A stretch of DNA of 64,000 nt from Gnetum montanum. Lineage: Eukaryota; Streptophyta; Gnetopsida; Gnetales; Gnetaceae. A program made the translations under genes and the position numbers. The notes under the pieces are model-generated. The model saw only the letters and a list, made by a program, of their open reading frames with translations. It did no database searches and had not been told where the DNA came from. Positions within the stretch are counted from its first letter, which is position 1. Every line of letters begins with the position of its first letter. This document shows, in pieces, positions 10,571 to 22,713 of this stretch. Location: positions 875,321 through 939,320 of the forward strand of contig MNCI01000270.1 in assembly GCA_015680685.1 (NCBI GenBank). Direction: 5' to 3'.

Positions 10571-13395
10571 CTAAGGTTCCAAGGAACCTTCATCGGCTTC
10601 ATGCATGGGTGGTGGTTGAGATAGTTGTAGTTGTCCTACTACTGCTGCAACTTTAGGTAATAGGTGAAAAGCATCTAGGAGTGCTTTCATTTTCTCCTCC
10701 TTACTTTTGGGATTATGCACTATCCATGCAACTTTGCCAATGTGGTTTGGAATGGGCACATCCCAGGGAGATGGGATTTCTGAAAACAACTCATTAGCAT
10801 TGATGAATCAGGTAGCAAATTTTTTGCGTTCAATGTTGAATGATCTGATTGTATCCTTCAACTCCTGCTAGTCATTCATCTATTTGGCTAGGTTCTCAGC
10901 AATTGATCATTGGTTTGTGAACCATGCTTTGAGAACTTCAATTTCAATGTTTGCAGTCTCAAGCTTCTACTTGGTGTCTTTGTGGTGCTTAAACTCTGCC
11001 TCATATAATAAATATAGGCTAGCCACTTGTTTCTCCAAATTTGACCATGGCCATTTGGTAGTCAACATTGCCAGGTTTGCATAATGGAGATTAGCCAACT
11101 CCATGTACTCTATCATTTCTTCAATTTGCAACTCCTTTAGGTGGATTTCTACTTTATTGTAGGAATCAATCCCATCAATGATGGGCTACCAAACCTCTCT
11201 TCCTTGTTAGAATTACTAGAGGGATTCATTTATTTTCACCTTCACCATTTGGATGTGTTTCTCATAGACTTCCTTCTATAGGCCAACCTAGTCTTTGTAG
11301 TGATTCTTCACTTTTTCAAACTTAAGATCCTCATTATTCTAGGTAGTGATCTCAATAGTAGACTTCTAGCACAAGGCATGAACTTCCTTCATTGATAGAT
11401 TTTGATTCTCCATAGCCAATCTCCTGAATTCAGTCTTCACCTTGGCAAGCTACTCCTACTATTGATGAATAAATTCTTGCATTTTTTCCTTCTAGGCATC
11501 AACATTACACAGGAAATGATTTTGTGTAGTCAAAGTCTTATTCTCCTAGCACATTTGAGCCAAGTCCTTCTGAATTAAATATGTTTTTTCTTTAGCTATG
11601 GATTGGTTAAAGATGGCTATTACTACCTCTTCTTCAGCCTTCTTAAATCATTCTTAAAGCTATAGGAAAGCTTCATCTCTTGTTACTACTAGGTTGAGGA
11701 TTGTAGGATTAGCAAGGCAAGCACATAGTTTGGTAACCTCCGTGGCCAATCATTGATTTTATTCTTGAGTTGTTTCAAGTTGCCCCTCCAAAATGATGCA
11801 CTTCCCCCTTACGTCCAGAAACTCCAACATGGTTGGGATGATGTTTTTCAGAAAATTGAAGATGTTTGGAATTAGTTTCCTAGTCCCCACCAATCAATCC
11901 AATAATTCTTCATGTTGGTCTATGTTCAACTTCACACTGATGATGCTTGTGGATGTTTGCACATCTTGAAATGCAAAGATGTCTAGTACACGTGTCATGG
12001 GTGCATTTAGTGCTTCACTGACATGGTCAACAACAACTTCAGTTGCTATTTCTTGCTCTTGGTGCTACATCACTAGGATAGTTTCCCCTTTGCCTTCCTC
12101 CAAATGCATCAAAAAGGTGGTGGCATTCCCAAATATTTCTAGGAATAAATGGTGTTGAGATAATGACATCATCACCTATCGAGTGTTGGGATTTAACCTT
12201 GCAGGCAACTATGTTGGTTGGTAGAAAAAATTGGTCAACCCCTCTTCATCTGGTTAACTATTTGAGCCATCTCATTAAGGTGAATCATTGCTAGATGATA
12301 TATAGATGGATCTGCCCCACTTGTTCCTACATGTTTCTCTTGTTCACTCAAGAGCTATTCTCATATTTTACACAAGTGCTTAATGGCTACCTGGGCCTTT
12401 GGCATTGATTCTTAAGTGGGTGGTGGTGGTTGCTCTTCTTCTTGAGTCATTGTTGACATATTGTCTTTCATGATCGCAAACCATGAGGCTAAATTATTAT
12501 GCCTGATTGTATCATTGGAGTAGCAAATGATACCTACCCTTTTACAGATTTTTCGGATGAGGCATGGAAACGGCAGGGTTTTCCTTCCACCTTTGTTTTC
12601 TTTGAAGCATTTTTCAATCTCTAAGTAGATTAGTTATAGAAGGTTGATGGGAAATTTCTTTCTTAGAGTGGTGCATGCTTCGGTAGAAAAGGCAATCACA
12701 TTGCTAGGCCTCATCATTGGATTGAGATGAAAAGCTATAATTTTGAAATATGTTTGCTCCATTGGTGTGAGTACATTATACTCCTTACAATTGACCTAGT
12801 AGCACCGCTGGGTCCACTCCTTCTTGGCCTAAGGGTCACCTTTTGTTGATAGTTCTACCAACTGTGTCCTAGTGTCCAGCAACCCTAGTGCTTGTGTGAT
12901 AGCTTTAGCCAAATAGGACACTTGAATGTCCTTGATCTTGATAGTGGACCTTGGCCTTCTATTTTTTTAGAAGAGATATGTCTCTCCCATGTACCACTCC
13001 CCACTGGATGTGATGATTGGCCACATGGGAGAGGTTTGTATTTGAGTCTTGATATCTACTAGAGCTTTCTCTAAGAATGACTTGAAGTTGATCTCTTGAA
13101 GGATTGATCATTGAATTTCTTGAGACTTGATAATGTCAAGGCATGCTTGAGTTAAGGTGACATCAAGCCTTAGCATGGGTCTAGGAACTTCTCATTATGA
13201 TTATTCTGTGGGCACTTCTTTTTCTAGAATCTATTGAACAGATTCCACTTCAAGCTCCTCACGAAGAGGTCCTATTGCATGGGTTGCCTTTAGTAGTTCT
13301 TGGGCTTGTTTGTGTTGGCCCCTTCCAGCTCTAGGTCACTTCTCCCTTAGTTGAGAGAGTTCTCCTTCCTATGGGCATTTTTGTTTTGGCGTCAT
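10571..13395 (-). pseudogene. Decayed env-like/ORF3 protein of an Athila-type element
   Basis: Reading the minus strand from an ATG at 13395 to a stop at 10571 gives a near-continuous frame of roughly 940 codons, broken mostly by TAG. The middle part (about 12990-12480) reads like the plant-specific 'putative plant transposon protein' domain: TYLF..NRRPR, then LRKKFPINLL, then LEIEKCFKENKGGRKTLPFP followed by CLIRKICKRVGI. The C-terminal half is rich in Lys/Glu/Gln and coiled-coil-like, ending in FHLLPKVAAVVGQLQLSQPP and an acidic tail. It lies directly inside the 3' LTR at 9402-10295 and in the same sense, the position of the env-like ORF in Athila elements (family knowledge). The domain match is by eye. 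Nearly every stop sits where CAG (Gln) or TGG would be expected, pointing to methylation-driven decay. It is not expected to make protein. Confidence 0.55.
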
Positions 13396-13479
13396 CTGTA
13401 ATCACAATGAGACCATGGGTTAGCAATTGTTGTATAACTTAAAGCAATTGGGATACCTTTATCTCTTAAGGATTGTTAC
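13396..13479. other. Short spacer between decayed ORF and LTR fragment
   Basis: No feature is recognised in this short join. The boundary between element 2 and the next Athila-like fragment may lie here. Confidence 0.25.
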
Positions 13480-13970
13480 ACTTGGCTAAGTTGTGATTAT
13501 GGCTAATTTAATTACTTCAATTATTATTTTATTTATATGTTATTAGTAATAATTCATCTCGGAGGTTGTTGAAAGGGCTAACTTTCAAAAAAAAAAAAAT
13601 CGATGTTTGTATATTATTAAGGTTATTAACCCTTTGGAAGAGTTAGAAAAATTTCCAAAATTTTTTATCAATTTTTCATTGGAAACATTAAGGTTTGCAG
13701 CCCCAATGATAAAGAGCTTACCTTCAATAATTTAGGATCAAAAAATAAAGTTATTTGGACAAATGGTTGGGAAGCTATGGGCTTTGGAAGGTTTTCGGCT
13801 TTGAAAATTTGCAAAAACTCCCCATGTGTTATGAGGAAAATGTTAAAAATTCCTAAGTGCATGGTGGTATATATAGGATGTAAGCACTGCATGAATGAGG
13901 CCTCATTAACATGATCGGCTACATTGATGAGGCCTCGTCAATGCAGCTATTGACCATCGTAGATGATCAT
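13480..13970 (-). repeat. LTR fragment of a second element-2-family copy
   Basis: On the minus strand it carries a TATATATA box (forward 13868-13875) with two GAGGCCTC palindromes immediately upstream: AATGAGGCCTCATT (13894-13907, perfect) and TTGATGAGGCCTCGTCAA (13924-13941, one mismatch). This repeats the promoter layout of the LTR at 9402-10295. An A-rich tract lies at 13588-13601. The ends of the fragment are uncertain. Confidence 0.4.
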
Positions 13971-15159
13971 TGACTTTGGTCAAAAAATACAAAGAATTTT
14001 TGAATGAAATTGAGGTTAAATGAAAGCTCAAAAGGACAAGAACAATATGAAAACATGAGAAGAGTGTGTTGAAGCCCATAAATTTGGAAAAATGGAGAAA
14101 AATTGATTCAGGGGATGAATGAAATAAAAGGTTAATGAGCATTGAGTGGAATATGCAATGGAATATGCAAAAGATAGAATTGTGGCAATGTTAAAGGTAA
14201 GGAACCTTAACTAATCAAGCCAGGACCTATGCAAGTGGGTCCTTTCCATAGTAGGCTCATGCCCTTGTTGCCCTTGCATAACCTCAACTAAGAAGTCCAT
14301 GGGCTCCATAGTTAATTAGTGATCATGAAAAGTTAAGAACCAACCAAAAAGAATCTATCCAAGAATTCTAAGACATCAAACCAATACATGGAGCATAACA
14401 TAGAACAAAACAATGAAATGAGTTATGGCAACATGGATAGATGATAGAGAAGGTGGAATGGAGTTCCAAATTGAGGTCATAAGAAGTCCCTTGTGGAATT
14501 TGTGTTTAAAATAACCTAGGAAGATCCATCCTCAGTCCAAACCAAAACCATCCACTTTTAGTGACTTTGCATCATCACCCTAAGACTAATCCACCCACAC
14601 AAGACATGAGAATGCTTCCATCATAATCTTTTAGAATATTGGCACATTTTAAAACTTCCATCATAATAATGCTAGGCTAATATTAAAATTAGATAAAAAT
14701 TCCTAACTAGGGTTCAAGAAACTTACGTTTGAGCTCTAGGAGAAAGTGAGTAGGATTTTGAGAATCCCCTACTACTACTAGACCCACCCTTGGTCCCCTA
14801 TTTGCCACTATTTCTTCCACTTGTCATGTTTTTTGGAAGTTCTTATTATGTTGTCACTTTTAAATGCTTGTGCACTAATTCTCAAATGCCCTAGAGTTGA
14901 ATAAAAGCTTGTGTGTCTAAATTTTCCTCTTGGAATTGTTTTTGTATTGTAAAAATGATATGCACACTTAAATATCTGACATCTACCTTACTTTTGACAT
15001 TGATTTCTTATTTGTGATATTTTCTCTTCTCCAAATAGCAAATCTAGCCCTCTAATTCTAGTCTAGGTAAACATGGCTTCCTACTTAGAGTATCTACTTC
15101 AATCTTTGATCTTGAGTAACCCTGAAGGTTAGGTATGTATAACTATAGATCCCTATTTT
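13971..15159 (-). mobile_element. 3' internal non-coding region of an Athila-like element
   Basis: From about 14080 to 14650 this follows 20083-20600 of element 1 in order. Shared phrases include GTGGGTCCT, then AGTAGGCTCATGCCCTT, then a block where AGTGACTT precedes a CCACCCAC/CCATCCAC run. It is therefore internal 3' sequence of a related minus-strand element. No protein is encoded. It gives way near 15000-15160 to the plus-strand pol below, without visible target duplication. Confidence 0.5.
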
Positions 15160-18100
15160 TTTTAACTTAGTATCAAACTTAGTTTCTCTCATATTCTCTT
15201 TAGACATTATTGAGGATGAGTTCATATCTTTATCAGACTTCTCTTTTCTAGATCAAGAATCCCTTTTAGCTAACAATCAACTAATTAATCTCGTTGTGTT
15301 AAGTTGCAAAGGTTAACAATAGATCCTTTAAATTAGTGCCCTTCTTTCTTTAGACCTTTGAGATTTTATTCTAAAAATCTTACAGAAGCATTTAATTACT
15401 TTCACCTAGGGATAGAGTGATATACCTGATCTAGACCCCCAAAGCTTGTTCAACATAACATCATCCTAGAGGGAGGTTCCAAGCCTATCAAACAAAAGGT
15501 TAGGAAAATCCATTTTGCTATAGCTCTTACTATAAAAGAAGAGAAAAGAAAACTCTTCAACACTGGAATCATCTATCATGTCAACTATTCCAATTAAGTT
15601 TCTAACATGGGTATAGTTTCCAAGAAGAATGGTGGCATTTTCATCTGCATAGATTTTATATATCTTGATAAAGTCACTATTAAGGATGACTTTCCTTTTC
15701 CTAATATTGATTAGCTAATTAATTCTATGGCTGACCATGCTCTTCTATTCTTTATGGATGGGTTTTTTGGCCATAGCCAAATCTAGATAAATATGGAGCA
15801 CTAGCACTATACCACATTCATGACTATTTGGGGAACATTTTACTACATCAAAAGATCCTTTCATCTTAAGAATGTTGGAGCTACCTACCAATGAGCCATG
15901 AATTTTATCTTTTAATGACATGATGTTTGATGTGATTAAAGATTATTTTGATAACTTGACCATTAAGTCTATCTTAACTACTAATTATGCTTCTAAGTTA
16001 GATCAAGTTATAACTCTTTGTAACAAGCTTAACCTATGTTTCAATCCTAAAAGGTGCATTTTTGGGGTTCTTACAAGCAAGAAGCTAGATTACCTTATCT
16101 CTCAAGATGACATAGCCATTGACCCTAATAATGTCAAAGCTATCATAGACCTCACACCTCATAAGAACATTCAAGGTATGCATGTCCTTTAAGATTTTCA
16201 TTAGTTAATCCATCATTTTATTTTCAACCTTATTGATTATCTTCATCCCTTAATTCATTTTCTTTGTAAATTCACTTTCTTCATTTAGGATGAGAAGTGC
16301 CAAAAGGATTTTGATTCCATCAAATAAATCTTAACTACTCTTCTCATTATTCATCCTTCTTAGTTTTATCAATCCTTCTATCTTTATCTATCCAAGTCTA
16401 ATAGTTCCATCTTTGCTATGCTTTCTCAATGACAAGAGGATGGAGCTAATCTTCTTGTATACTACATATATCATGCTTTTTCAAACTATGAGACTAGACA
16501 TTATGATATTGAAAAATCTTGCCTAAGTTTAGTCTTCGCTCTCAAAAAGTAAAGACATTATGTTCTTAATGCTAAGGTCTTTATCATCTACAAAGATAAC
16601 ATCCTTAAAGGTATAGCTATTAATCCTTCTGATAACCATCACTTAGTTCGATTGAAGACTTTTCTTATAGAGTTTGATCTTTTTTTTCTATCTCAATTCT
16701 CCATCAAAGATCAAGCTATAGCTGATCTTATTTCTTCTTTTGAAACAACTAATATTGTTCATAGTTTACAACTTAATATAGGGGATTCAAATGTTGTCCT
16801 TTATTTCAATGGAGCACATACATTCCTTGAATCTAGTATATCTTTTGTTCTTATTTACTATACTAAACAAGTTCTTTATTAGGCTTATAAACTTGATTTC
16901 CATTTTACAAATAATGTTGTTAAATGTGAGGCTCTCATAAGAGGCCTCTTGATAACTTTGTAAAATCAAGTCAAAACTATTACTATTTATGGTGATTCAT
17001 AGCTCAACATAAATCAAGTTAATGTGACTATAATTATAAGGTTTCTTAACTTTAAATGGCTAAAGAACTTATCTTTTCCTTGTATGCTCATACTTTAAGT
17101 CATATTTCTCATTTTGAGAAAATGCTACCTAATGCACTAGAAACTTTATCTATTCATGGTGATCCTACCACTATGAGAGATCAACTAGTTTAGTTTGTTT
17201 TCTTGACACTTGTAAGGTAATATTCTAATATATTTGCAAGCACTATTAATATGGGAAATGAAAATTAGTAATATGTTGATCTTTTCTACTATCTCAAAAC
17301 TGGAAAACCTTCTAGTCACATTATGTCTACTCAAAAAGATGCCTTGCATAAATATAATCAACATTTTTTATTAATAAATCTCAATATCCTTTGTTGAATC
17401 TCTTCTATGGATGTTCTTCTATGTTATCTTAGTCTTGCAGAGTCTAAGATAGTCCTTAATAAAGTTCACTCAAGAGTTTGTGATAGATATTTAGGTTCAT
17501 GTTCCATAGCTACTTGCATAATTTCTCTAGACTCTTGATGGACAATCTTAGTTAAAGATGCTTGTCACTTGGTTAAAACATGTGATACTTGCCAACACCA
17601 TAGTTCTCTTATCCTTATTACTTCAAAAGAGATCAACATGTCTTAGATCACATGGCTCTTTCAAAAATGAGGTTAGATCTAATTGGTGCCATTAATCCTT
17701 CTTCATTTGTTGGGCATCAATTATTCTAACTACTACAGAATATTTTATTAAGTATGTCAAAGTTGTTCCTTTACATTCCACCAAGTCCCATATTATTTAT
17801 TTCTTCATCCTTAATCACATCATAGCTCACTTTAGCATACCTCTTCAATTATGACTAATAATAAACCTTAATTCAAAAGTATGGTGGTAGTTAATTTTTA
17901 CTTCATGTATCACATTGCTCAATCTTTCTCATTGTCTTACTATCCTCAGTCTAATGGGTAGGTTGAGTCTACTAATAAATCTCTTATACATTTTCTTTAT
18001 ACCATGATTGAAAAAATACAATGTAACTGGCACATAAAACTATCTCATGCTCTTTGGGTTTATCATACCACTTTCTATATAGGTACTGGTTGTATCTCTA

Positions 18101-18553
18101 ACTTTCTAACCTATGATTTTGAGATGATCTTATTAGTTTAGCTTCATATCTCATCTCTTCTTGTTCCATTGCATGATTGGTGTTCAAATTAAGATAACAA
18201 CAGTATGTGATGCATTGAGTTGAATATCCTTGAATAACATTAGCAAGCTACTATTTATCATCTATGTGAATATCAAGAAGATATTTAGCATCATCATTCC
18301 AAATACATTCAAACTAGAGAGATCTATAATGATGATATGGTATTGTGCCATTTTCTGAAATCTAGAGATACAAAGTTCTCTTACAACTAGCAAAATTCTT
18401 TTCTAGTGGTTCAATCTCTATAGAATGGCCTCTGCATCCTATTTGATCTAGAAGAGAATCCATTTACATATTTTGTTAATAGAAGCTTTCTTAAGTGATA
18501 CTACTTGTACCCATACTATAACACTAACCTTGCTAGTTATTCAAGATTGAACA
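15160..18553 (+). pseudogene. Decayed Tat/Ogre-type pol (RT, RNase H, second RNase H, integrase)
   Basis: This plus-strand relic is the host into which elements 1 and A were later inserted. RT is at about 15480-15910 (IDFIYLDKVTIKDDFPFP, then FMDGFFGHSQI, then TYQ-stop-AM, where the TGA at 15892-15894 replaces the expected CGA Arg). The RT palm continues to about 16190. RNase H runs 16290-16560 (ETRHYDIEKSCLSLVFALKK). A second RNase H runs about 16790-16960 (VLYFNGAHTF, NNVVKCEALIRGL); this extra domain is a Tat-clade hallmark (family knowledge). Integrase is at about 17540-18500: zinc-finger CDTCQHH, then YYPQSNG-stop-VESTNKSL, and a C-terminal NRSFLK. There are many stops and frame breaks, with no gag or 5' LTR attached. 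It ends at the TGTGT duplicated by element 1. Confidence 0.75.
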
Positions 18554-18558
18554 TGTGT

Positions 18559-19387
18559 TGATGAGTGGCAAGGTACCCCTACACTCAACCATACGAAGAC
18601 AAGCGTTACATGCATGATCCGGTTGAAGTCCGTAGACTAAGTGCTTACACGCCTTATGGAACACTTAAGGTTAATCAATCATTGTCTTCCCAGACTTACT
18701 TGTATTGTCACGGTTGTATGGTTAAGTAAGTCTGAGGCATATGATTTTTATAACTTTTATCTTTTTATCACCTATGCTAAGAGAGGAAAGGGTGAAGAGA
18801 CTAAGTAACTAACTTCTGCTAACTAAGCTTTAATTGTCTTAGCATCAGTATTTGTTCCCACTTGCCATACACACCTTGAACTAGTGCAACGCTACTAGGA
18901 TTACCAAATGCTATTCGTTACTAGGTTACCAAGTGTAGCACACGTGCTCAAAGCAGTCATACTGAATGCACTTAACTAGGAGTTGAGAGTTGAGAGAGAT
19001 TAATTATCTAAGAAAGAATTTAAGCATTTAACATTAATTAAATTCTAATTAGCTTATTCCATGCACTGCAAGGTTTATCAAAAATTTTATCTTTATTTCC
19101 ATACACAAATGTGTGCTCAGGTACAATTTTCTTGAATAAAGATCCATTCACTTTGAGATTCCTACTGTAGGTACATGGCAATTATTCTATCTCTGGAATG
19201 GTAAAACTACCAAAGTTTTGCTAAGGGTCTAGATCTAGATGAGGAAACAAGGGAAGGCCGCCTCTTATTTATAGACAAGGCGATGGGCTGCGATATCGTG
19301 TACGTGATATTGCATGGAAAGATGCAATATCACATACGTGATATCATGTACATGAGATCGTGGCCTATGCAATATCACGTCCCATCA
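18559..19387 (-). repeat. Element 1, 3' LTR (left copy)
   Basis: It begins TGATGAGTGGCAAGG and ends CCCATCA in forward reading. On the minus strand a TATAAATA box is at forward 19266-19273. Just upstream in U3 is a large inverted repeat with 23-base arms, 19292-19314 and 19323-19345; the three mismatching positions are all transitions. The core is a TATCACATACGTGATA palindrome. An adjacent purine-rich CATGAGGGTA (minus strand, 19388-19397) is the likely polypurine tract. Confidence 0.85.
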
Positions 19388-21539
19388 TACCCTCATGACT
19401 AAATAAAAAATTGTCCTCAAGTTCCTTACAAAATATTGGGAAGGTATGGGATTATTGATTTGAATGGAACTAATGGTGAATGGGATGACATGTGAACGGA
19501 TCATCATTACAATACATGGCAAAATCTAGTGTTCATGACAATAAGAGTGAACACTATACATGATTGACATCTAGCCTTATTTGGCAGCTGAGAGAGAAGA
19601 GAGAAGAGAGAGAGAAAAGAAGAAGTTTACTGCTGCCAACGCCAAGATTGTGCCTTTCATTGTCCATCCATAAGCGCATCATCAATCTTGTTCCTTGTGT
19701 AACTTCTTCAACACTAGTCCATTCCAAGTGTTCCCTCTAGATCCAATCTGTTGTTGTANGCACTAGTCCATTCCAAGTGTTCCCTCTAGATCCAATCTGT
19801 TGTTGTATGATTGCCATCTATACACACAACATAGTCCTTATATTAGCAAGGGTAAATGAATCATAATGCAATTGATACCTTGCTTCAATGTAAGGTCCAT
19901 TGGCTAAGTTGTGCTATGGCTGATACGGATCTAGAGATATAATACTGGTGACTACCCGAGGTGTAGGGGTTAGGAGAAAATCGAAAAAATTGGACCAGGA
20001 CCCCCATGACTGAGAGCAAACCTCTAGTAGAGATAGAATGGAAAAAGATAAAGAATAAGAAAAATGGAAAAAAGGAAACAATAGTCATGCCAATAAAATG
20101 GATGTCAAAGATGGAGATGAACAAAATAAATGGTGATTGCGGAAATTTTTAAAGGAAAGAAATTAATGGATGCACCAAATAGGAATGCTAGTGGGTCCTC
20201 CCCAAAGTAGGCTTATGCCCTTAATACCCTGAAAATCCCACATTCCAAGATTTTGTAGGCTCTAGAAATGTCATTTGGAAGTAAGAGTTAAAGTCTTAAC
20301 CACACGAGTTTACCAAAAATAAAACAATGCATCCACTAAAATATGGACTATTGATACAACCGTCAATGAGGTGATAAATGGGAAAAGAAGGATGGAAAGA
20401 AGAGAATGGAATGGAATCTCAAGAACAAGGTGTTGTATAGTCTCTTGTGTATTAATGGTTAATGTGACTTAGTAGATCTCATTCCAAATCCAGCCTCAAA
20501 CAACACACATTCAGTGACTTCACATTAATACATTTGGCCAATCCATCCACTTGAAGCAATAAGAATGTCTTCACCGAAGAGCCACCACCATTCCGATGAA
20601 AAGAAGGGGGAGAGAGTAGGAAGTGAGAAGGGCCTTAGTTATAGGGAACATGTTTATTTTAGTTCCATAACTAGTGCTTGTATCCCAAATGATTATTTCG
20701 TCTAAGGGGTGTGCTTTGAATTCACACTATTTTTTTTGTGTTTTTGCGTGAGAACCACACCATGAAAATACTTATTATTTTTATTTGCTCAGCTTCCAAA
20801 TAATGTGGTAACGTCGGAATAGTAAGAAAAACTCAAGAAGAAAACATCCAAGCACCCAAAAGAATGGCCAAAACAAGTGCATCAAATCCCTTGAAGTCAC
20901 ACCCTTTTCAATCCTTGAGTCCTTCTTTAGTTTGAGAAATACCTAGTCACCAATTTGTTGATAGTTTTTATTATTGGGAAAGGGACTGTATAGTTCCAGC
21001 CAAGAGATACCATTGAAATTTATGGATGTGTGGGTGATGTGGACTCATTTCCTGTTATATCAAAAGAACCATACCTTAGTATCGACATCATAACTTGAAG
21101 GTAAAAACCAAACATTAGCAATCAATGGAATATAGTTCATACCATCTTCAAAGCACTCATTAAGTGACGAATCAAACAAAGTGATCAAACACACAAAGAA
21201 ATGAAAAAGTATAAATGATGTTGTTAAAAAAAAACAAGAAAAGTTAAAGAAATTTGTAAAATAAAAATGTGTACAACAAAAATTTTAAAAAAACTGAGGG
21301 CCTCAAATGATTAGCATACGTGGCCATCTCCCCCATGACTGAATTAGAAGGGAGAGATCCGAAAGGGTGAGCGAGATCATCCTCTCTCAAATGTGCTCTG
21401 TGCATAAACTGTTCTAGGTTCATGATAAGGGTTGATTGGTTGCACACAAACTAGTATTCTCCTATTAGAGTACTCATTTGGATTTCCTAAGAGTTTCCAA
21501 ATTTCCTCGATTCATGGTTTCAGATTAAGGGTTGGAAGT
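19388..21539 (-). other. Element 1 non-coding 3' internal region
   Basis: Only scattered short frames; no pol motif. Part (20083-20600) is homologous to 14080-14650. A 48-base sequence is present twice on either side of the single N at 19759, which is best explained as two overlapping contig ends that were not merged. Confidence 0.55.
19759..19759. other. Assembly gap (single N) inside a duplicated 48-bp sequence
   Basis: CACTAGTCCATTCCAAGTGT and the following bases through GTTGTTGTA occur immediately before and immediately after the N. This is the pattern of an unclosed contig overlap, not a biological tandem repeat. Confidence 0.8.
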
Positions 21540-22252
21540 TGGCGACACTCTTGCTCCAGTGCATCTATGCTTTCTTCATAGGCACAAGTTGATCCCCTAG
21601 TTAGTTCCATGCATATTGGTGGGTTGCTCTCTTGATTAGCTGTCAACCACTGGGTGTTATCTTGTTGTGTGGTTGCTACATATAGGCACTTTTTAATGTT
21701 AACTTCCTGAGCATATTAGTTGCATGCAGGAGATGTTGAACATTCTTGTATGCTATCCCCCTCAGTATCACTGTATGTGATGCATGGAACCTTCTTCTTC
21801 TTGATCTTTCCATAAGTATTTTCCTAAGATATTTCTAGGGAAAGATCATGGATTCCTAGGCATGCGTTCATAGTACTTAGCCATGCCCTTCCAATTATTA
21901 TTGGAAAGTCCCCCTTGTCATTGTTGACTTGTATCAATAGGAAATCAACTGGGTATGACCAACCACACACTGTGGTAACAATGTCCTACACTAATCCCAA
22001 GGGAATAGTGATGGACTTGTCAACCAGCTCTAATTGAATATTACTCTTCTTTAGTGGTGGCAGGTTCCAAGCTTTATACATTTCCTGTGATATCAAATTG
22101 ACTCTGGAACCTGAGTCTAGAAAAGCCTTACATGGTTCATTCCTAGCAACTTGGGGGTAGATTAAGGGACTTCTAGGATTAGAGAGTTTCCTAGGAAGGT
22201 GTCCCATCTTTATGCAATTAGTGACAGTATGTGTTAACATAACCGTATGCAT
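21540..22252 (-). pseudogene. Retroviral-type aspartic protease of element 1
   Basis: The minus-strand frame starting near 22252 encodes FLDSGSRVNLISQEMYKAW (active-site DSG), followed by strand-rich sequence. After an in-frame TAG where Gln is expected, it continues through SYPVDFLLIQVNNDKGDFP to IIIGRAWLSTMNACLG, the second conserved protease motif. It would process the element's own polyprotein. A second TAG (in EIS-stop-EN) follows. It continues from the gag frame at 22714-24771 as expected for a gag-pro polyprotein. The following pol part is absent. Confidence 0.7.
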
Positions 22253-22713
22253 TGAGATCTATTGTTGGTTTGAAGGGAGCTCTGAAGCCTTATTTGATGG
22301 AGGAGCATTCGGAGGCTCAACCACTTGTGGTTGTGAGAGCTTGTTTGGGCATTTGGTTCTGAAAAAAGATCTTCTCTTTGTATGGTTTTTAGAACTAGTA
22401 GCAGGTTGAAGGTTTACAGCTCTCATAGTAGTGCATTGCTATGATTGAGTGGGGAGTTCCCCTTGCATCACTGGAGTGGATGGTAGTGTAGCTATCAGTG
22501 TGAGAGTGGCAGATGGATTCAGAGTGTGTCTCTCTTAGGAGAAGGAATCTTATAATACTCCCAAGCTTGGTAGTGATGTTGTGGGGTTACGTGACTAATA
22601 GAGTCACTTGGAGAGACTGGCTGCTGCACATAATAGCCATATGAATCTGATTGCTGGTAAGGGTATTATTGCCTTGGCGGTGGCATCCCCCATGATTGTA
22701 GGTATTGCCACTA

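Noticed and set aside
15920-16192. 90-aa plus frame as an independent small gene
   Set aside because: It is the RT continuation of the decayed pol (KLNLCFNPKRCIFGV is the part after the YxDD region), not a separate gene.
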